The notes below the pieces were generated by a model that made no database searches, was not told the origin of the DNA, and saw only the letters and a program-made list of their open reading frames with translations. From Amoebidium appalachense (Eukaryota; Ichthyosporea), in assembly GCA_963693365.1 (NCBI GenBank), contig CAVNZM010000012.1:6634001-6698000 (forward strand): 64,000 bases of DNA, in the 5' to 3' direction. Numbering within the stretch: the stretch's first letter is position 1; each line of letters starts with the position of its first letter. Shown here in pieces: positions 40,345 through 53,093 of this stretch. Position numbers and translations under genes: made by a program.

Positions 40345-42279
40345 TTAATCTACACCATAAGCTTGATACCTACGGAGACACCTATGATAATAAATTAAAT
40401 TCCTACGACTACGTTCACACTCCTCCTCGGTCTCCTCCCCCCCCTCCCCCTCCCCCCGTGTGTCTACGTGTATTTGCATCACTCCCCCCCCCCGGTCCCC
40501 TCCCCCCACCGACTTTTTCACACCACGATTAAACTGAGGAATAACTCTCTTTGGCCTAGAGGGAGCACTAGGCAACTCCCTCTGCACTAATCTAGCCTCA
40601 TAAGCACGAATAGAAAACGGGCAATCCAAATGAAACTCAGGCAACCACTGATCTTCCTGATAACCTCCCTCAAAACGAATTAAATAATAATTTACCTTAC
40701 CTTCCTTACCTTCGATAACCTTTTTATCCATAATTTTATCTACTGCAGCCTCCGATACATCCACCGACCCGTCATAGTCGGGGGTGAATGCATCTAACAC
40801 TCGACGGCCCTCCGGCCGTTTAACCCTAAGGGCCCTATCATAATACTCCTTTATATCATCTACATTATAAAATCTAACATCACTCTCATTATCTAACCTC
40901 TGCACCTTATATTCCGTCGGACCTAACCTAGCCACTATTTTATACGGGCCAATGAAAAGAGGCAACCATTTCTTACCATACTTACGAAGACCTTCACCTT
41001 CACCCTTACCTTCCTGCTCCTGCTTATATCTCTTTTTCCTAGTATGATCCCTAATTAAAACTAAAGTACCCTCGGCAAATTCACGTAACGGACGTGTGGA
41101 CACGTCTGCACGTGTCTGTGCCTGCTGTGTACGGGCCAGAGCTGCATCACGTGCAGCCCGGGCCCGGGTTAGTAGCTGCTCCCGGAACTCAGTCCAGTGG
41201 GGATAGGTTAGTCGGTCAGCCCCCCCCATCGGCAAAAGTGCCGTATCCAACAGACTAATAGCCTCCTGCCCATAGACCAAATAAAACGGAGAAAAACCAG
41301 TCACAGCATGAGGGGTAGAATTATATGAATGAGCAATAAACCTAGACATATGATCCCAATCATTAGCCTCCACATCCACCATTTTGCCAAAGGACTTCTG
41401 AAACACTGCATGCACACGTTCAGAGATGGCATTTGCTTGAGGGTGATATGCAGACGTAGTGATATGAGCTACCCTTAAAATTTTACACACCTCCGACACC
41501 GACTGATTTAAAAACACACGACTCCTATCCGTTAACAAAACACGAGGACAACCAAACCTCAGACAAATTTCATCCACAAAAATACGAGCAAACAAAACGG
41601 CATTAGCAGTGGGGAGAGGAAAAACTTCAACCCAACGAGTGGCCACATCGGTGACGGTAACAAGAACAGTGTTACCCTCAACCGTAGAATTAAAAGGACC
41701 GACCACATCCACTGCTACCCGTTCAAACATACGAACATTAAAATCCCTAATAAACGACGGGCGGGAACGAGAGTGGGGACTCTCATTCCTTTCCTGACAA
41801 TGCATGCATGACAACACATAATCCCTCACCTCCCTACTCATACCCGGCCAAAAATACGAACGATTAACACGAAGCAACGTCCTATTTACACCTAAATGAC
41901 CAGCCATGGGATGCTCATGCACCATATGCAAAACCTCAGGCACAAGTGCCGTCGGGACCCAAACTCGGTGTCCGTCTGGCCCAGAACAATGATAAACTAA
42001 ATCCTGCTCTACCTGACACATTTTTGCTAACTTAGCTACCTTAATCATCTGCCTTTTATTTTTAAATTTAATCGAATCAACCGGCCCCTTTAAATAATTC
42101 TTAACCAGACCAATCAACACATCTTCCTCCTGAGCCAAGATCAAAGCCGTAGGTGCTAAGGCAGGGGCCGAGCCATGAGACTCGGTCCCGACCTCAGACA
42201 CTGACAAATACCTCCCCCCCCCTCCCCTACACTTATAAGCAAGCAACCCCGGAGCCCAAGAAGAAACATCAACAGACAC
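40345..42279 (-). CDS. Gypsy copy A integrase with chromodomain
   Basis: The 644-codon open frame includes an N-terminal HHCC zinc-binding module (HPMAGHLGVNRT, then CMHCQERN). A DDE catalytic core follows (VAVDVVGPF, then LLTDRSRVF, then NAISERVHAVF). The C-terminus is a chromodomain (DKIMDKKVIEG, then YYLIRFEGGYQEDQWLPE), which places the element in the chromovirus lineage, where this domain guides integration to modified chromatin. The frame differs from the upstream RT frame. The break lies in a variable C-rich stretch (42300-42365) that encodes a Gly/Glu-rich linker. Natural pol may be continuous, with the break due to homopolymer slippage or sequencing error. Confidence 0.88.
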   Translation of the reverse strand: MSVDVSSWAPGLLAYKCRGGGGRYLSVSEVGTESHGSAPALAPTALILAQEEDVLIGLVKNYLKGPVDSIKFKNKRQMIKVAKLAKMCQVEQDLVYHCSGPDGHRVWVPTALVPEVLHMVHEHPMAGHLGVNRTLLRVNRSYFWPGMSREVRDYVLSCMHCQERNESPHSRSRPSFIRDFNVRMFERVAVDVVGPFNSTVEGNTVLVTVTDVATRWVEVFPLPTANAVLFARIFVDEICLRFGCPRVLLTDRSRVFLNQSVSEVCKILRVAHITTSAYHPQANAISERVHAVFQKSFGKMVDVEANDWDHMSRFIAHSYNSTPHAVTGFSPFYLVYGQEAISLLDTALLPMGGADRLTYPHWTEFREQLLTRARAARDAALARTQQAQTRADVSTRPLREFAEGTLVLIRDHTRKKRYKQEQEGKGEGEGLRKYGKKWLPLFIGPYKIVARLGPTEYKVQRLDNESDVRFYNVDDIKEYYDRALRVKRPEGRRVLDAFTPDYDGSVDVSEAAVDKIMDKKVIEGKEGKVNYYLIRFEGGYQEDQWLPEFHLDCPFSIRAYEARLVQRELPSAPSRPKRVIPQFNRGVKKSVGGGDRGGGVMQIHVDTRGEGEGGEETEEECERSRRNLIYYHRCLRRYQAYGVD

Positions 42280-42284
42280 AGCAT

Positions 42285-43763
42285 CTATTCCTTTCTGCTC
42301 ACTCTCCCCCCCCCTTCCCCCCCCCTCCCCCCCCCGTCTCTCACTAGCCCCCCCTCCCCCTCCTTCTCTTCTTCAAACAAAATATAAGCAGCACGAGAGA
42401 GAGCATCACAGTCAACCATTGTTTCACCCTTGGCATAAAACAATTTATAGGAGAACTCACCGAGAGCCGCGGCCCACTTCTGCATCCTCTCGTTGACCAG
42501 ACGAGTGGTGCCGGCCATGGCTAGGCAGGGCTTGTGGTCGGTGTAGACCTCAAACGTCCTGCCTGCGAGTATGTACCTCCATGCCTGTGAGACTGCCCAA
42601 AAGATATCATGGGACTCTCTCTCGGGATTGCTATATCTACGTTCACTTTTACTAAATGAACGACTAGCATAAGCAATCACTCTATCCTGCCCCTCCTGCA
42701 CTTGATATAACACGGCCCCCTCAGCAACCTTACTTGCATCACACCGAACTTTAAACATCCCCCCCCCGGCCGAAAAATCAGGATGAACAAGCATACTCGA
42801 AGACTGCAAAGCTAACTTAAGCTTTTCGAAAGCAGAAACAGCATCAACATTCCAATCTATTCTATTCTTCTTCTCCCCCCCCGTCTGACTAGTTAACGGC
42901 AAAGCAAGCATACTATAATCCTTAATATAACGACGAAGATAATTAGTTAAACCTAAAAATTGCCTTAGTTGAGTGACAGTCTGAGGACGGGGCCACTCAA
43001 CTATGGCCCGGATTTTCTCCGGATCAGGGGCAAGACCATTACTAGACACAATATGACCTAAAAACTTAACCTCCGGCACACCAATCACAGTCTTGCTACC
43101 GCTAATGCGAAGACCAGACTCACCCAAAGCTAAAAATACTTTTTCACAATTATTAACTAGCTCCTCAAATGACCTACCTTTAATTAAAACATCATCCAAA
43201 TAAGGGTGGCATACATCCAAATGAGGGTGGAGAATTTTATACATTACCCGGCACAACATAGCTGGAGAGGAGAGCAAACCCATCGGCACCACCTTGTACT
43301 GGAACAGCTGGTCACCCAGTGCAAAGGCAGTCTTCTCCTTGCTGCTCTCCTCCAACCTTATCTGCCAAAAAGCTGCTTTTAAATCAAGTTTAGCAAAGTG
43401 AGTATAGCCGTGCAGCTGTGAAAGCTGCTCGTCTATGTTAGGGAGAGGCCATTGGTCTGCCTTAGTGATCCGATTCAGAGCCCTGTAATCGTTCACTAGA
43501 CGCCAAGACCCGTCGGGCTTCTTAACCAATAGCACCGGACTTCTCCACGGACTCGAACTATGCTCCACATGACCCTTTTTTAACATATCACTCACTATTA
43601 TTAGCGCATCCGACAATTTATACTGCTCCATTCTATAGCTAGGCATCACTACCGGCCTATTATCACCTGTGTCGATCTGCATTTCAAACCCTTTAACGAA
43701 GCCTACTTCGTTATCATCGGCCAGAAATGCAAACCGAGTCCTATCAAATAACTTAGCTAGCAA
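42285..43763 (-). CDS. Gypsy copy A reverse transcriptase and RNase H
   Basis: The frame of about 490 codons carries the RT palm motifs FAKLDLKAAFWQ (first Asp, residue 127) and YLDDVL (catalytic Asp pair, residues 190-191), with MGLLSSPAM between them. RNase H sequence follows (RCDASKVAEGAVLY, VYTDHKPCLAMA). There are no stops or shifts within these domains, so the copy may still encode active enzyme. The start is not an ATG. The frame opens just after an A7 run shared with the protease-side frame, so the product is probably made as part of a polyprotein. Confidence 0.88.
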   Translation of the reverse strand: MLAKLFDRTRFAFLADDNEVGFVKGFEMQIDTGDNRPVVMPSYRMEQYKLSDALIIVSDMLKKGHVEHSSSPWRSPVLLVKKPDGSWRLVNDYRALNRITKADQWPLPNIDEQLSQLHGYTHFAKLDLKAAFWQIRLEESSKEKTAFALGDQLFQYKVVPMGLLSSPAMLCRVMYKILHPHLDVCHPYLDDVLIKGRSFEELVNNCEKVFLALGESGLRISGSKTVIGVPEVKFLGHIVSSNGLAPDPEKIRAIVEWPRPQTVTQLRQFLGLTNYLRRYIKDYSMLALPLTSQTGGEKKNRIDWNVDAVSAFEKLKLALQSSSMLVHPDFSAGGGMFKVRCDASKVAEGAVLYQVQEGQDRVIAYASRSFSKSERRYSNPERESHDIFWAVSQAWRYILAGRTFEVYTDHKPCLAMAGTTRLVNERMQKWAAALGEFSYKLFYAKGETMVDCDALSRAAYILFEEEKEGEGGLVRDGGGRGGEGGGRVSRKE

Positions 43764-44310
43764 TTTTTTTCTGTTCTACCGTCCAATCCCCCTCCTTCAT
43801 ACCAAACGGCAATACTAACTCCGGGTTACCCCCATCACAAGTGGATGCATCCTTATTCACCGGAGTGCCACTTAACATTTCACCTCCTGTATTACATCGG
43901 TGCTGCTCGGGGTGAGGTTGAGGTACCTCCGGATATAGGCGGTCACCCTTAGCACCCCCCCCCCCCCCCGGCACACCAATGCCCCGGGGCAATTCCTGAT
44001 GAGTTAGTGCATGTATGTGGGGGGCCAGGTCTGTGGCCACCCTGCCCCCCACGGTGTTGGTTAACCCGTCAGATCCACGGGTTAGACCAACACCCTCCCC
44101 CCCTGCCTGCACATTCTCACACCCGGGGTGACCCTCCTTCCTCTTGGGGGTCGGGGGAGTGGGACCGGTGCTGTCCCGGTCCCCCCCCCCATCGTGTCGG
44201 GTGACATTTTGGTGGCTAACGTTAAATAAAGTTGTTCCCCCTCCTCCTGAGTCACCCTTCGAGCCGGCATCCTCCTTTTGGGTAATAAGAGAGACCTCTA
44301 TACTACCAAT
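43753..44310 (-). pseudogene. Gypsy copy A protease-RT linker remnant
   Basis: The frame matches the C-terminal third of the protease-side frame of copy B (EIGSIEVSLITQ, QPHPEQHRCNTGG), overlapping the RT frame by a few bases. The protease domain itself is not recognisable because the sequence becomes corrupted upstream. Confidence 0.7.
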
Positions 44311-45230
44311 CTCATAGTGACACCGGCCTGACCTAATCACTATAGGCTCGATGCCCGGATCACTAATCATTCAGTCTTATCCGGCCAACCCTACTAAGGG
44401 TCCAGGGCCACCCCGAAATGGGGCGGAGTAACCCCTAATCCCCACCAACATGAGCCGGCCCGGACACGACCGCACGAGCCACACTCAGCACCGCAGCACC
44501 AGAGAACCCGCCCATCATGGGACGGGACCACAAACCGACCAACAAAGCACAGCGGAGGGGCCCCAAACAGACAATCCAACCACAAACAAGCAACATGCAA
44601 GCCGGCCACCACCACACGAACACACAACACCTCCACAGACAACTACAATAGCACACCTAAGGCTGGAGAAGCACAAAAAGGACCCCCGGCCGACGACGAA
44701 ACGAAGCTGCACACCCGAGCCCCCCCGAGCAGCCAGCCCCACCACACCCACCCCCCCCAGCCCCCCCCCCCCCCCAGCCCCCCCCCCCCCCCCCCCCCGC
44801 CCCCCCCCCCCCCCCAACACCACCCCGAGAGCCCCCCCACCCCCGCCCGAGGACCCGACGAGCCCGGCCCCACACGACGGGGGGCGGGGGGAGGCCCCCC
44901 CCAGGCCCCGCCCCCCCCCAGGCGCAAAGGGCCGGGGCCCGCGGGGCCCCGCCCCCCCCCCCCCCCCCCCCGCCCCCACCACCCCCCCCCCCCCCCGCCC
45001 ACCCCACGAGAAGGGACCCACCCCCCCCCCCCCGCCCGACCGCCGGTCCCCCCGCGCCCGCCCGGCCCCCCGCAGACGCCAGAGCCCACAGAGGGCTCAC
45101 CCCTCCCCCCTCTTCCACTCTCCTCCTCTACCCATCACCTCCGACCCCCCCCCCAGACCCCGCCCCGCGGGCAGACGTGCCGAGGTGGACACCCCAGGGC
45201 CCCCCCCCCCCCCCCCCCCCTTTTTTTTTT
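44310..45230. other. T-depleted block: corrupted Gypsy sequence
   Basis: From about 44310 the sequence still aligns with copy B (about 62490-63060), but T residues and repeated bases are progressively missing. Further on it becomes almost T-free C/G/A sequence ending in T and G runs. Long open frames here exist only because stop codons need T. A base-calling or assembly failure is the likeliest cause. Confidence 0.75.
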
Positions 45231-45281
45231 TTTTTTGGGGGGGGGGCCCCCTCTCCCCCCCCTCTCGGCGGAGAGGCAAGA

Positions 45282-46480
45282 CATCAGCAAACTTCCCGGC
45301 GGTATTGCCAATATTGTGAGGCTATTATCTATTGCCAATATCGTAAAAATACCAGATTAATACTGAAGTAATATCAATTATCCATTGCCAATGTATTGCG
45401 AGTAGAGATTTTCTGTGGTAGAGACGCTATAGAAGTGTAATAGAACTGTAATATTGACGTAATATCGGCAACATATTTTGATATTATTGTCATACCATGC
45501 CGGGTCTACCACCAATAACTATATACCGTATGAGTAATGTACTGGCAATATCTCAAAACGCGTGTACGTGTGCCTATTAACAATACAATTTCGATATTGT
45601 CAATGTATTTATTCGGTATTATACTATTGCTTGCGGAGTATTGTCAATAAGTTATGAATATATAAAATGTAGGATAATTTTGTGTCAAATTATGGTATTG
45701 TCCAACGTGGCAAGACTATTGCCAATATATTATGAATGTATTATTCCTGACCATTTTGGGTTATTGGCAATATACCCAACACATATGTCCCATATGGCCG
45801 ATACAAACATAACGTCGCTATTGGTTATAGGGTTGTGATATGCTTATAATAGGGTCTCAATACGGTCCAAATGTATTGCCAATGTATCCGTCACAATATC
45901 AAGACTATTATGCACCTATTATCAATAGGTAAAAGCAACCGAAAATATGGGGCGTGTATTTTATTGCCAATATATTGGTACAATATTGGGGATGAAAGAA
46001 CAGGTCACTTTACCTATGTAGTTGCAATATTGTGAATGTATTGCCAACACATGTTCAACAAACATGTTCGGAGTGTAGTCCTTGTATGCGCAGTACATTG
46101 CTAATACCGTGGTATTAGGGTGGACATATACTGACATTATGTAGATCATATCCTACCCATATCACATCCATATTAGTAGGACATAAACATGATATAGCAA
46201 GAAAACTTTTATCCTATTGCGAATATCTAAGGCACAAGTGGTATTGGCAATGTCACGAATACATCTATAATACTGTCACCAATACGGACACAGCTAAGGA
46301 CACCATATATTGGTTATAGTCTCAGTATATACTGCCAGTATGTTCGAATGCGAACAAATCATTACGTAGGAGGTACTATCAATATACTACCAGTACCTGT
46401 ACGATATACACACGTCATATACAATACATTTGCAGTATAATATGGGTGCATTTCCGTACCAAGATTGAGAAGGGCAACGG
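45282..46480 (+). repeat. AT-rich block X1 with repeated ATTGCCAATA motif
   Basis: About 1.2 kb of AT-rich, non-coding sequence carries many copies of ATTGCCAAT or its complement. It begins CATCAGCAAACTTCCCGG (45282-45299), which is found inverted at the outer end of block X2 (58183-58200). Confidence 0.6.
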
Positions 46481-49440
<2,960 letters not shown>

Positions 49441-50034
49441 AAGGTACTACACGGGTGTTGGTTGGATGATGACAGTACATGTACCAGTGGGATAGATGCT
49501 GTTTACTCCAGGCAATGTACCAGTGTGTCGATTGATTTAGCTAATATTAGATCTATGTTTAGCTGTGTGTTGTTTTTTCTCCTTTTTGTATTTAAGGCCT
49601 GGCCGGCCTCATAAAATGCTATCTAATCTTACTCGAGATCGAGCTTTTTTGGCCTTGAAGGCCGATCTTAATAAAGTACTGTGAATGTGTCCCCTGATGA
49701 GGGACTCTAGTCGATATATCTGCAAAACGACCCCCCCCCCCCCCCCCCCCCCCCCCCCTCTTAAACACACACACACACACACGCACACACACACACACAA
49801 ACACAAAAACAAACAAAAAAGAAAGAAAAAAAGAGCGAGAGAATCCTTGTTTCTCGTATGTTACCAGCACGTAAGCAAGTATTTTATTCATTCACAATAC
49901 ATTGTTAGGTATGTGTAGTATATTATGGTGTTATTATTTTTTGGTTTACAATATGGTGTCCACATTCCCAATATATCGTTATTGTCGACCAACTACTATG
50001 GTAGTGTAATGCTATGATGACAATTTGTGCATGC
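49441..50034. other. Intergenic, contains a hammerhead-like motif
   Basis: Complex sequence includes a GGCCTTGAAGGCC hairpin near 49640, CTGATGA at 49694-49700 followed by a GACT/AGTC stem and GATA, a C run (49731-49758) and a short (CA)n. No gene was recognised. Confidence 0.45.
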
Positions 50035-50540
50035 GTTACTTATAAGCATCGGGTTTTTTCACTAACTACCCACAGAGTAGCTTCTAGCACGATAAATTCA
50101 CCACAAATTATAAGGGGAGATGGTGAATGTGCCCTTGGAGTACGAGGGCCACACGAAAAAAACACAACGTTGTAGCTCGAATAGAACCCCCCTTGTAGCA
50201 TAGTATATGTACATGTGTTACTTACACATTATTGGTTTTTTCAATAACTACCCACAGAACAGCTTCTAGCACGAGACATTTACCACACAGTTTATGGGGG
50301 GGATGGTGAATGTGCCCCTGGAGTACGAGGGTCACACGAAAAAAACACAACGTTGTAGCTCGAATAGAACCCCCCTTGTAGCATAATATATGTACATGTG
50401 TTACTTACACATTATTGGTTTTTTCAATAACTACCCACAGAACAGCCTCTCGCACGAGAAATTTACCACAAAGTTTATGGGGGGATAGTGAATGTGCCCC
50501 TGGAGTACGAGGGTCACACGAAAAAAACACAACGTTGTAG
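50035..50540 (+). repeat. 183-bp satellite, left array (about 2.8 monomers)
   Basis: Monomers marked by CACAACGTTGTAG recur at 50164, 50346 and 50528. Each contains ATAACTACCCACAGA, TAGCACGAGA and GGAGTACGAGGGTCACAC. The right end stops abruptly at the retroelement. Confidence 0.92.
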
Positions 50541-50785
50541 CGGTTTTATTTGTGGAAATTATTGACATAAATATTTTTCTGTAAACACGTAGATTTTCGA
50601 TACCAACATAACCATTAGCTTCATTTCGTTTTTAGCAGTTAGCGGTTGGCTGCCCGCACACGGGCACCTATTAGCCAGTCAAAACATCAGATACCACAGA
50701 TCACTAGACCGAGTTATGATTGGCTCGGATCAGATTTCACATATCACTAGATCGATTTTTGATTGTTCAGATCGGTAGGCTTAGG

Positions 50786-50793
50786 TATATAAG
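50786..50793 (+). promoter_or_regulatory. TATA box of the Gag-bearing retroelement
   Basis: TATATAAG lies about 130 bp upstream of the ATG at 50920. It sits at the 3' end of a region carrying repeated GATCACTAGA-type sequences. Confidence 0.55.
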
Positions 50794-50919
50794 CACGACA
50801 GTTTTTAGCAGATCAGCAAGCTACAAACACATCTTCTGTGTTTAGCATCCACAGCCTTACAGCTATATATTCCTTTTCACTCCTTTTCATTCTCCCTATC
50901 TTTCCCTACGCCGGTCAGC

Positions 50920-52090
50920 ATGCCGCCGAAAAAGCGCCAGGCCTCAGCCGCCGCCCCTGCCGCGGCACCTAAGCGCCTGACCCGCAGCGACCTCCGCCAC
51001 AGGCTGACCAACGCTCCCGCGGACACTGACGCGCCTCCAGCGGCCCATACCACCACGGACCCGGACCCGCCGGCTACTCTCCCCCTCCACCCCTGAAGTC
51101 CCCCCTCAGGCCCCGCCGTCCCCGCAGATGACTTCTCAAGACGCCGTCCTGGCCGCCCTCACCGCCATCAGCACCCAGATGGCTGGCGTCCTGGCTGCTC
51201 TCACCAACCGCGACCCTCCCGCGCCCCCCGCCGCGCCCTCCACACCCGGGGAGGTTTCCCCGGGGCTGCATCTCGGCCCTGACCTTGACCTGCCTGCCCT
51301 GCCCGCGCCCCCCATCACAGGTGAGAACACTGGCGACATTCAGCCGGGCACACTCCCGCTTCCCCCGCGGATGTGCTGGCAGATTTGCGCGCCAATCGTT
51401 TCGTCGACCTGTATAAGTTCACCCCCGCCGCCCTCCTGGCCCCATCCAAGAAAGGTCAGCATCTGCGCATGGCCGACGACGGCAGCATCGAGACTTTTCG
51501 CCAAGACAAACCCGTTCCCCTGCGTTCACTCGTCATTTGGATCCAAGCTTGGACCCATTACATGGCCGCCAAGCACCACCTCGGCCTTCCCACGGACAAA
51601 GACGTACTTTGGACTCAGCACATCACTCGCCTCAGCACCCGATACCCGTGGGCCCAGATCCACAACTATGACGTATACGCCCGCACCGTGGCCCACCAGC
51701 AGGGTCGGGCTCCGATCGAGTGCCCCAACCTGCTCGCCCAACTCCACCAGGATCTCCTCCTGCCACCCACCCTGCTCATCCAGGACGCATGTCAGCGCTG
51801 TGGCTTCCCCCGACCACCCCAGCGCGGCCTGCCCCATGTACCCCAAGCCCGGCTGTGGTCTTGACGGCTTTAAGCCGCCCCACAAGCCCGGCGGGGGTCA
51901 CACCCCTAACCGCCCTGGCCCGCAACCCGGCCCGGCCAAACCGGCCCGACCCGTGGATCTACCCGCGACGCACTGCAGGAATTTCCACATTAACGGTCGG
52001 TCCTGCGCTAAGCAGCCCTGCCCCTTCTCCCACGTGTGCCCGCTCTGCTCTGGCACACACCCCCGCAAAGACTGCAAGCACAATGCCTAG
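50920..52090 (+). pseudogene. Gag-like protein with C-terminal zinc finger, three frameshifts
   Basis: Reading begins at ATG 50920 (MPPKKRQAS, basic and Ala/Pro-rich) and stops at 51096. It resumes in the next frame before 51128 (MTSQDAVLAALTAIS), shifts again near 51370 (DLRANRFVDLYKF, then a Trp- and His-rich capsid-like region to about 51840), and returns for the last part. That part ends in a Cys/His module CRNFHINGRSC followed by C...H.C..C....H....C and stops at 52090. Segment order and composition match retrotransposon Gag. The C-x-F...G-x-C finger style is seen in DIRS-like elements. All three shifts lie in C-rich sequence, so some could be sequencing errors. Confidence 0.6.
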
Positions 52091-52478
52091 TCTACGCGCA
52101 CACCCACACACACAGCTAGAACATAGGGGTTCGGAGCTAGGACACACGAGTACAGGGAAACGGAGCTCGGGAGAACGGGCCAATAGGGCTGAGTACAAAA
52201 TTTCGCAGGCCAACTACGGCGCCCGCGCGCGTCAAGAATAAATGTCCCTATACAAAGACGTTTATTCTGGCCACTGCACATAATTTTACTCCCCCCCCCC
52301 CATCCCACGAGCCTCCCCCCCTTACACTCACCTAGCACTCCCTCCCCCCCTTCTTCTACCGCTGTGTCCGCCCACACCCCCGCGTGCTCGGGCACATTCC
52401 CCTGCACAGGGCCCCGCTGCCCTCCCTGCCAACCCTCACTTGGGCCAAGCTGCCCTACTCTAACCCCCCGGGGCCCTG

Positions 52479-52515
<37 letters not shown>

Positions 52516-53093
52516 CTGCCGGGATCTCCCCAAGGGTACACCACCCTTGCTAACCACCCCTTCCCCCGAGGCTCAGACCCGGAGGCCCGCCCGCTGCCCC
52601 AGCACCACATTGACACCTCCCGCCTCCGGGAACTGCTGGCCCCTACCCGGACCAACCATTCGCCGCACAACTCCTCCACGATGTCGAGGCGCGACCGGCA
52701 TCGCGGCCCCTCCACCTCCGGGTGGGCCCCAACCTACCCACCACCCCGGAGGCAGCTGCCGCACACGGGGAAGCCAAGAAGCGCCCCGGCCACCGCGCGG
52801 CCCCCCCCCCGGCCCAACTTGCGACCCGCCACCGCCCCCCCACGCGCCGACCAGAAGGGACCCCCCAGACCGCACCACCGCGCACCACCACCAACATGAC
52901 GAGGCGGCGGAGGAGGTGCTCGAGCGACGGAGACACCACTGAAATGAGCGCAGAGCATGGGAGGGACCTAAGTGGTGACACAGCGCGGGCCACAAACAGA
53001 GTGGCGGGGGGTGACCCCACAGAAGGGGGACAGGGGGGCGAAGAACCCCAGAATAAACACCCACAGAACAGCGGAGAACAAGTGGGGGGAAGG
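52091..53093. other. GC-rich, Pro-codon-rich tail of the retroelement
   Basis: Long overlapping open frames here are Pro/Arg/Thr-rich on one strand and Gly/Ala-rich on the other. They reflect base composition rather than recognisable protein. A C run lies at 52481-52514. Confidence 0.5.

Larger units (their letters stand above)
39489..44730 (-). mobile_element. Ty3/Gypsy chromovirus, copy A (3' LTR, integrase and RT regions)
   Basis: Read on the minus strand, this holds RT-RNase H (43763-42285), integrase with chromodomain (42279-40345), a polypurine tract and a probable 3' LTR. It is nearly identical to copy B (58204 to the window end). The 5' part (protease, gag, 5' LTR) is absent or unreadable, because the sequence degrades beyond about 44310. 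Confidence 0.85.
50541..53093 (+). mobile_element. Gag-bearing retroelement inserted in the 183-bp satellite
   Basis: About 2.55 kb of non-satellite DNA interrupts the array. It has a promoter-like region with TATATAAG (50786-50793), a GC-rich Gag-like gene (50920-52090) and a GC-rich Pro-rich tail (52280-53090). No reverse transcriptase or recombinase is present, so it is a truncated or non-autonomous copy. The zinc-finger style recalls DIRS-group Gag proteins, which is an inference. Confidence 0.6.

Noticed and set aside
43740-43775. Programmed frameshift at the A7 run between protease and RT frames
   Set aside because: The required shift differs between copies A and B because of an indel just after the run, so a conserved signal cannot be supported.
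44450-45319. 289-codon Pro/Arg-rich open frame
   Set aside because: It is open only because the sequence lacks T; the underlying DNA is a corrupted copy of Gypsy sequence.
52364-52942. Pro-rich open frames downstream of the Gag-like gene
   Set aside because: GC-rich composition leaves several frames open on both strands and no domain is visible.
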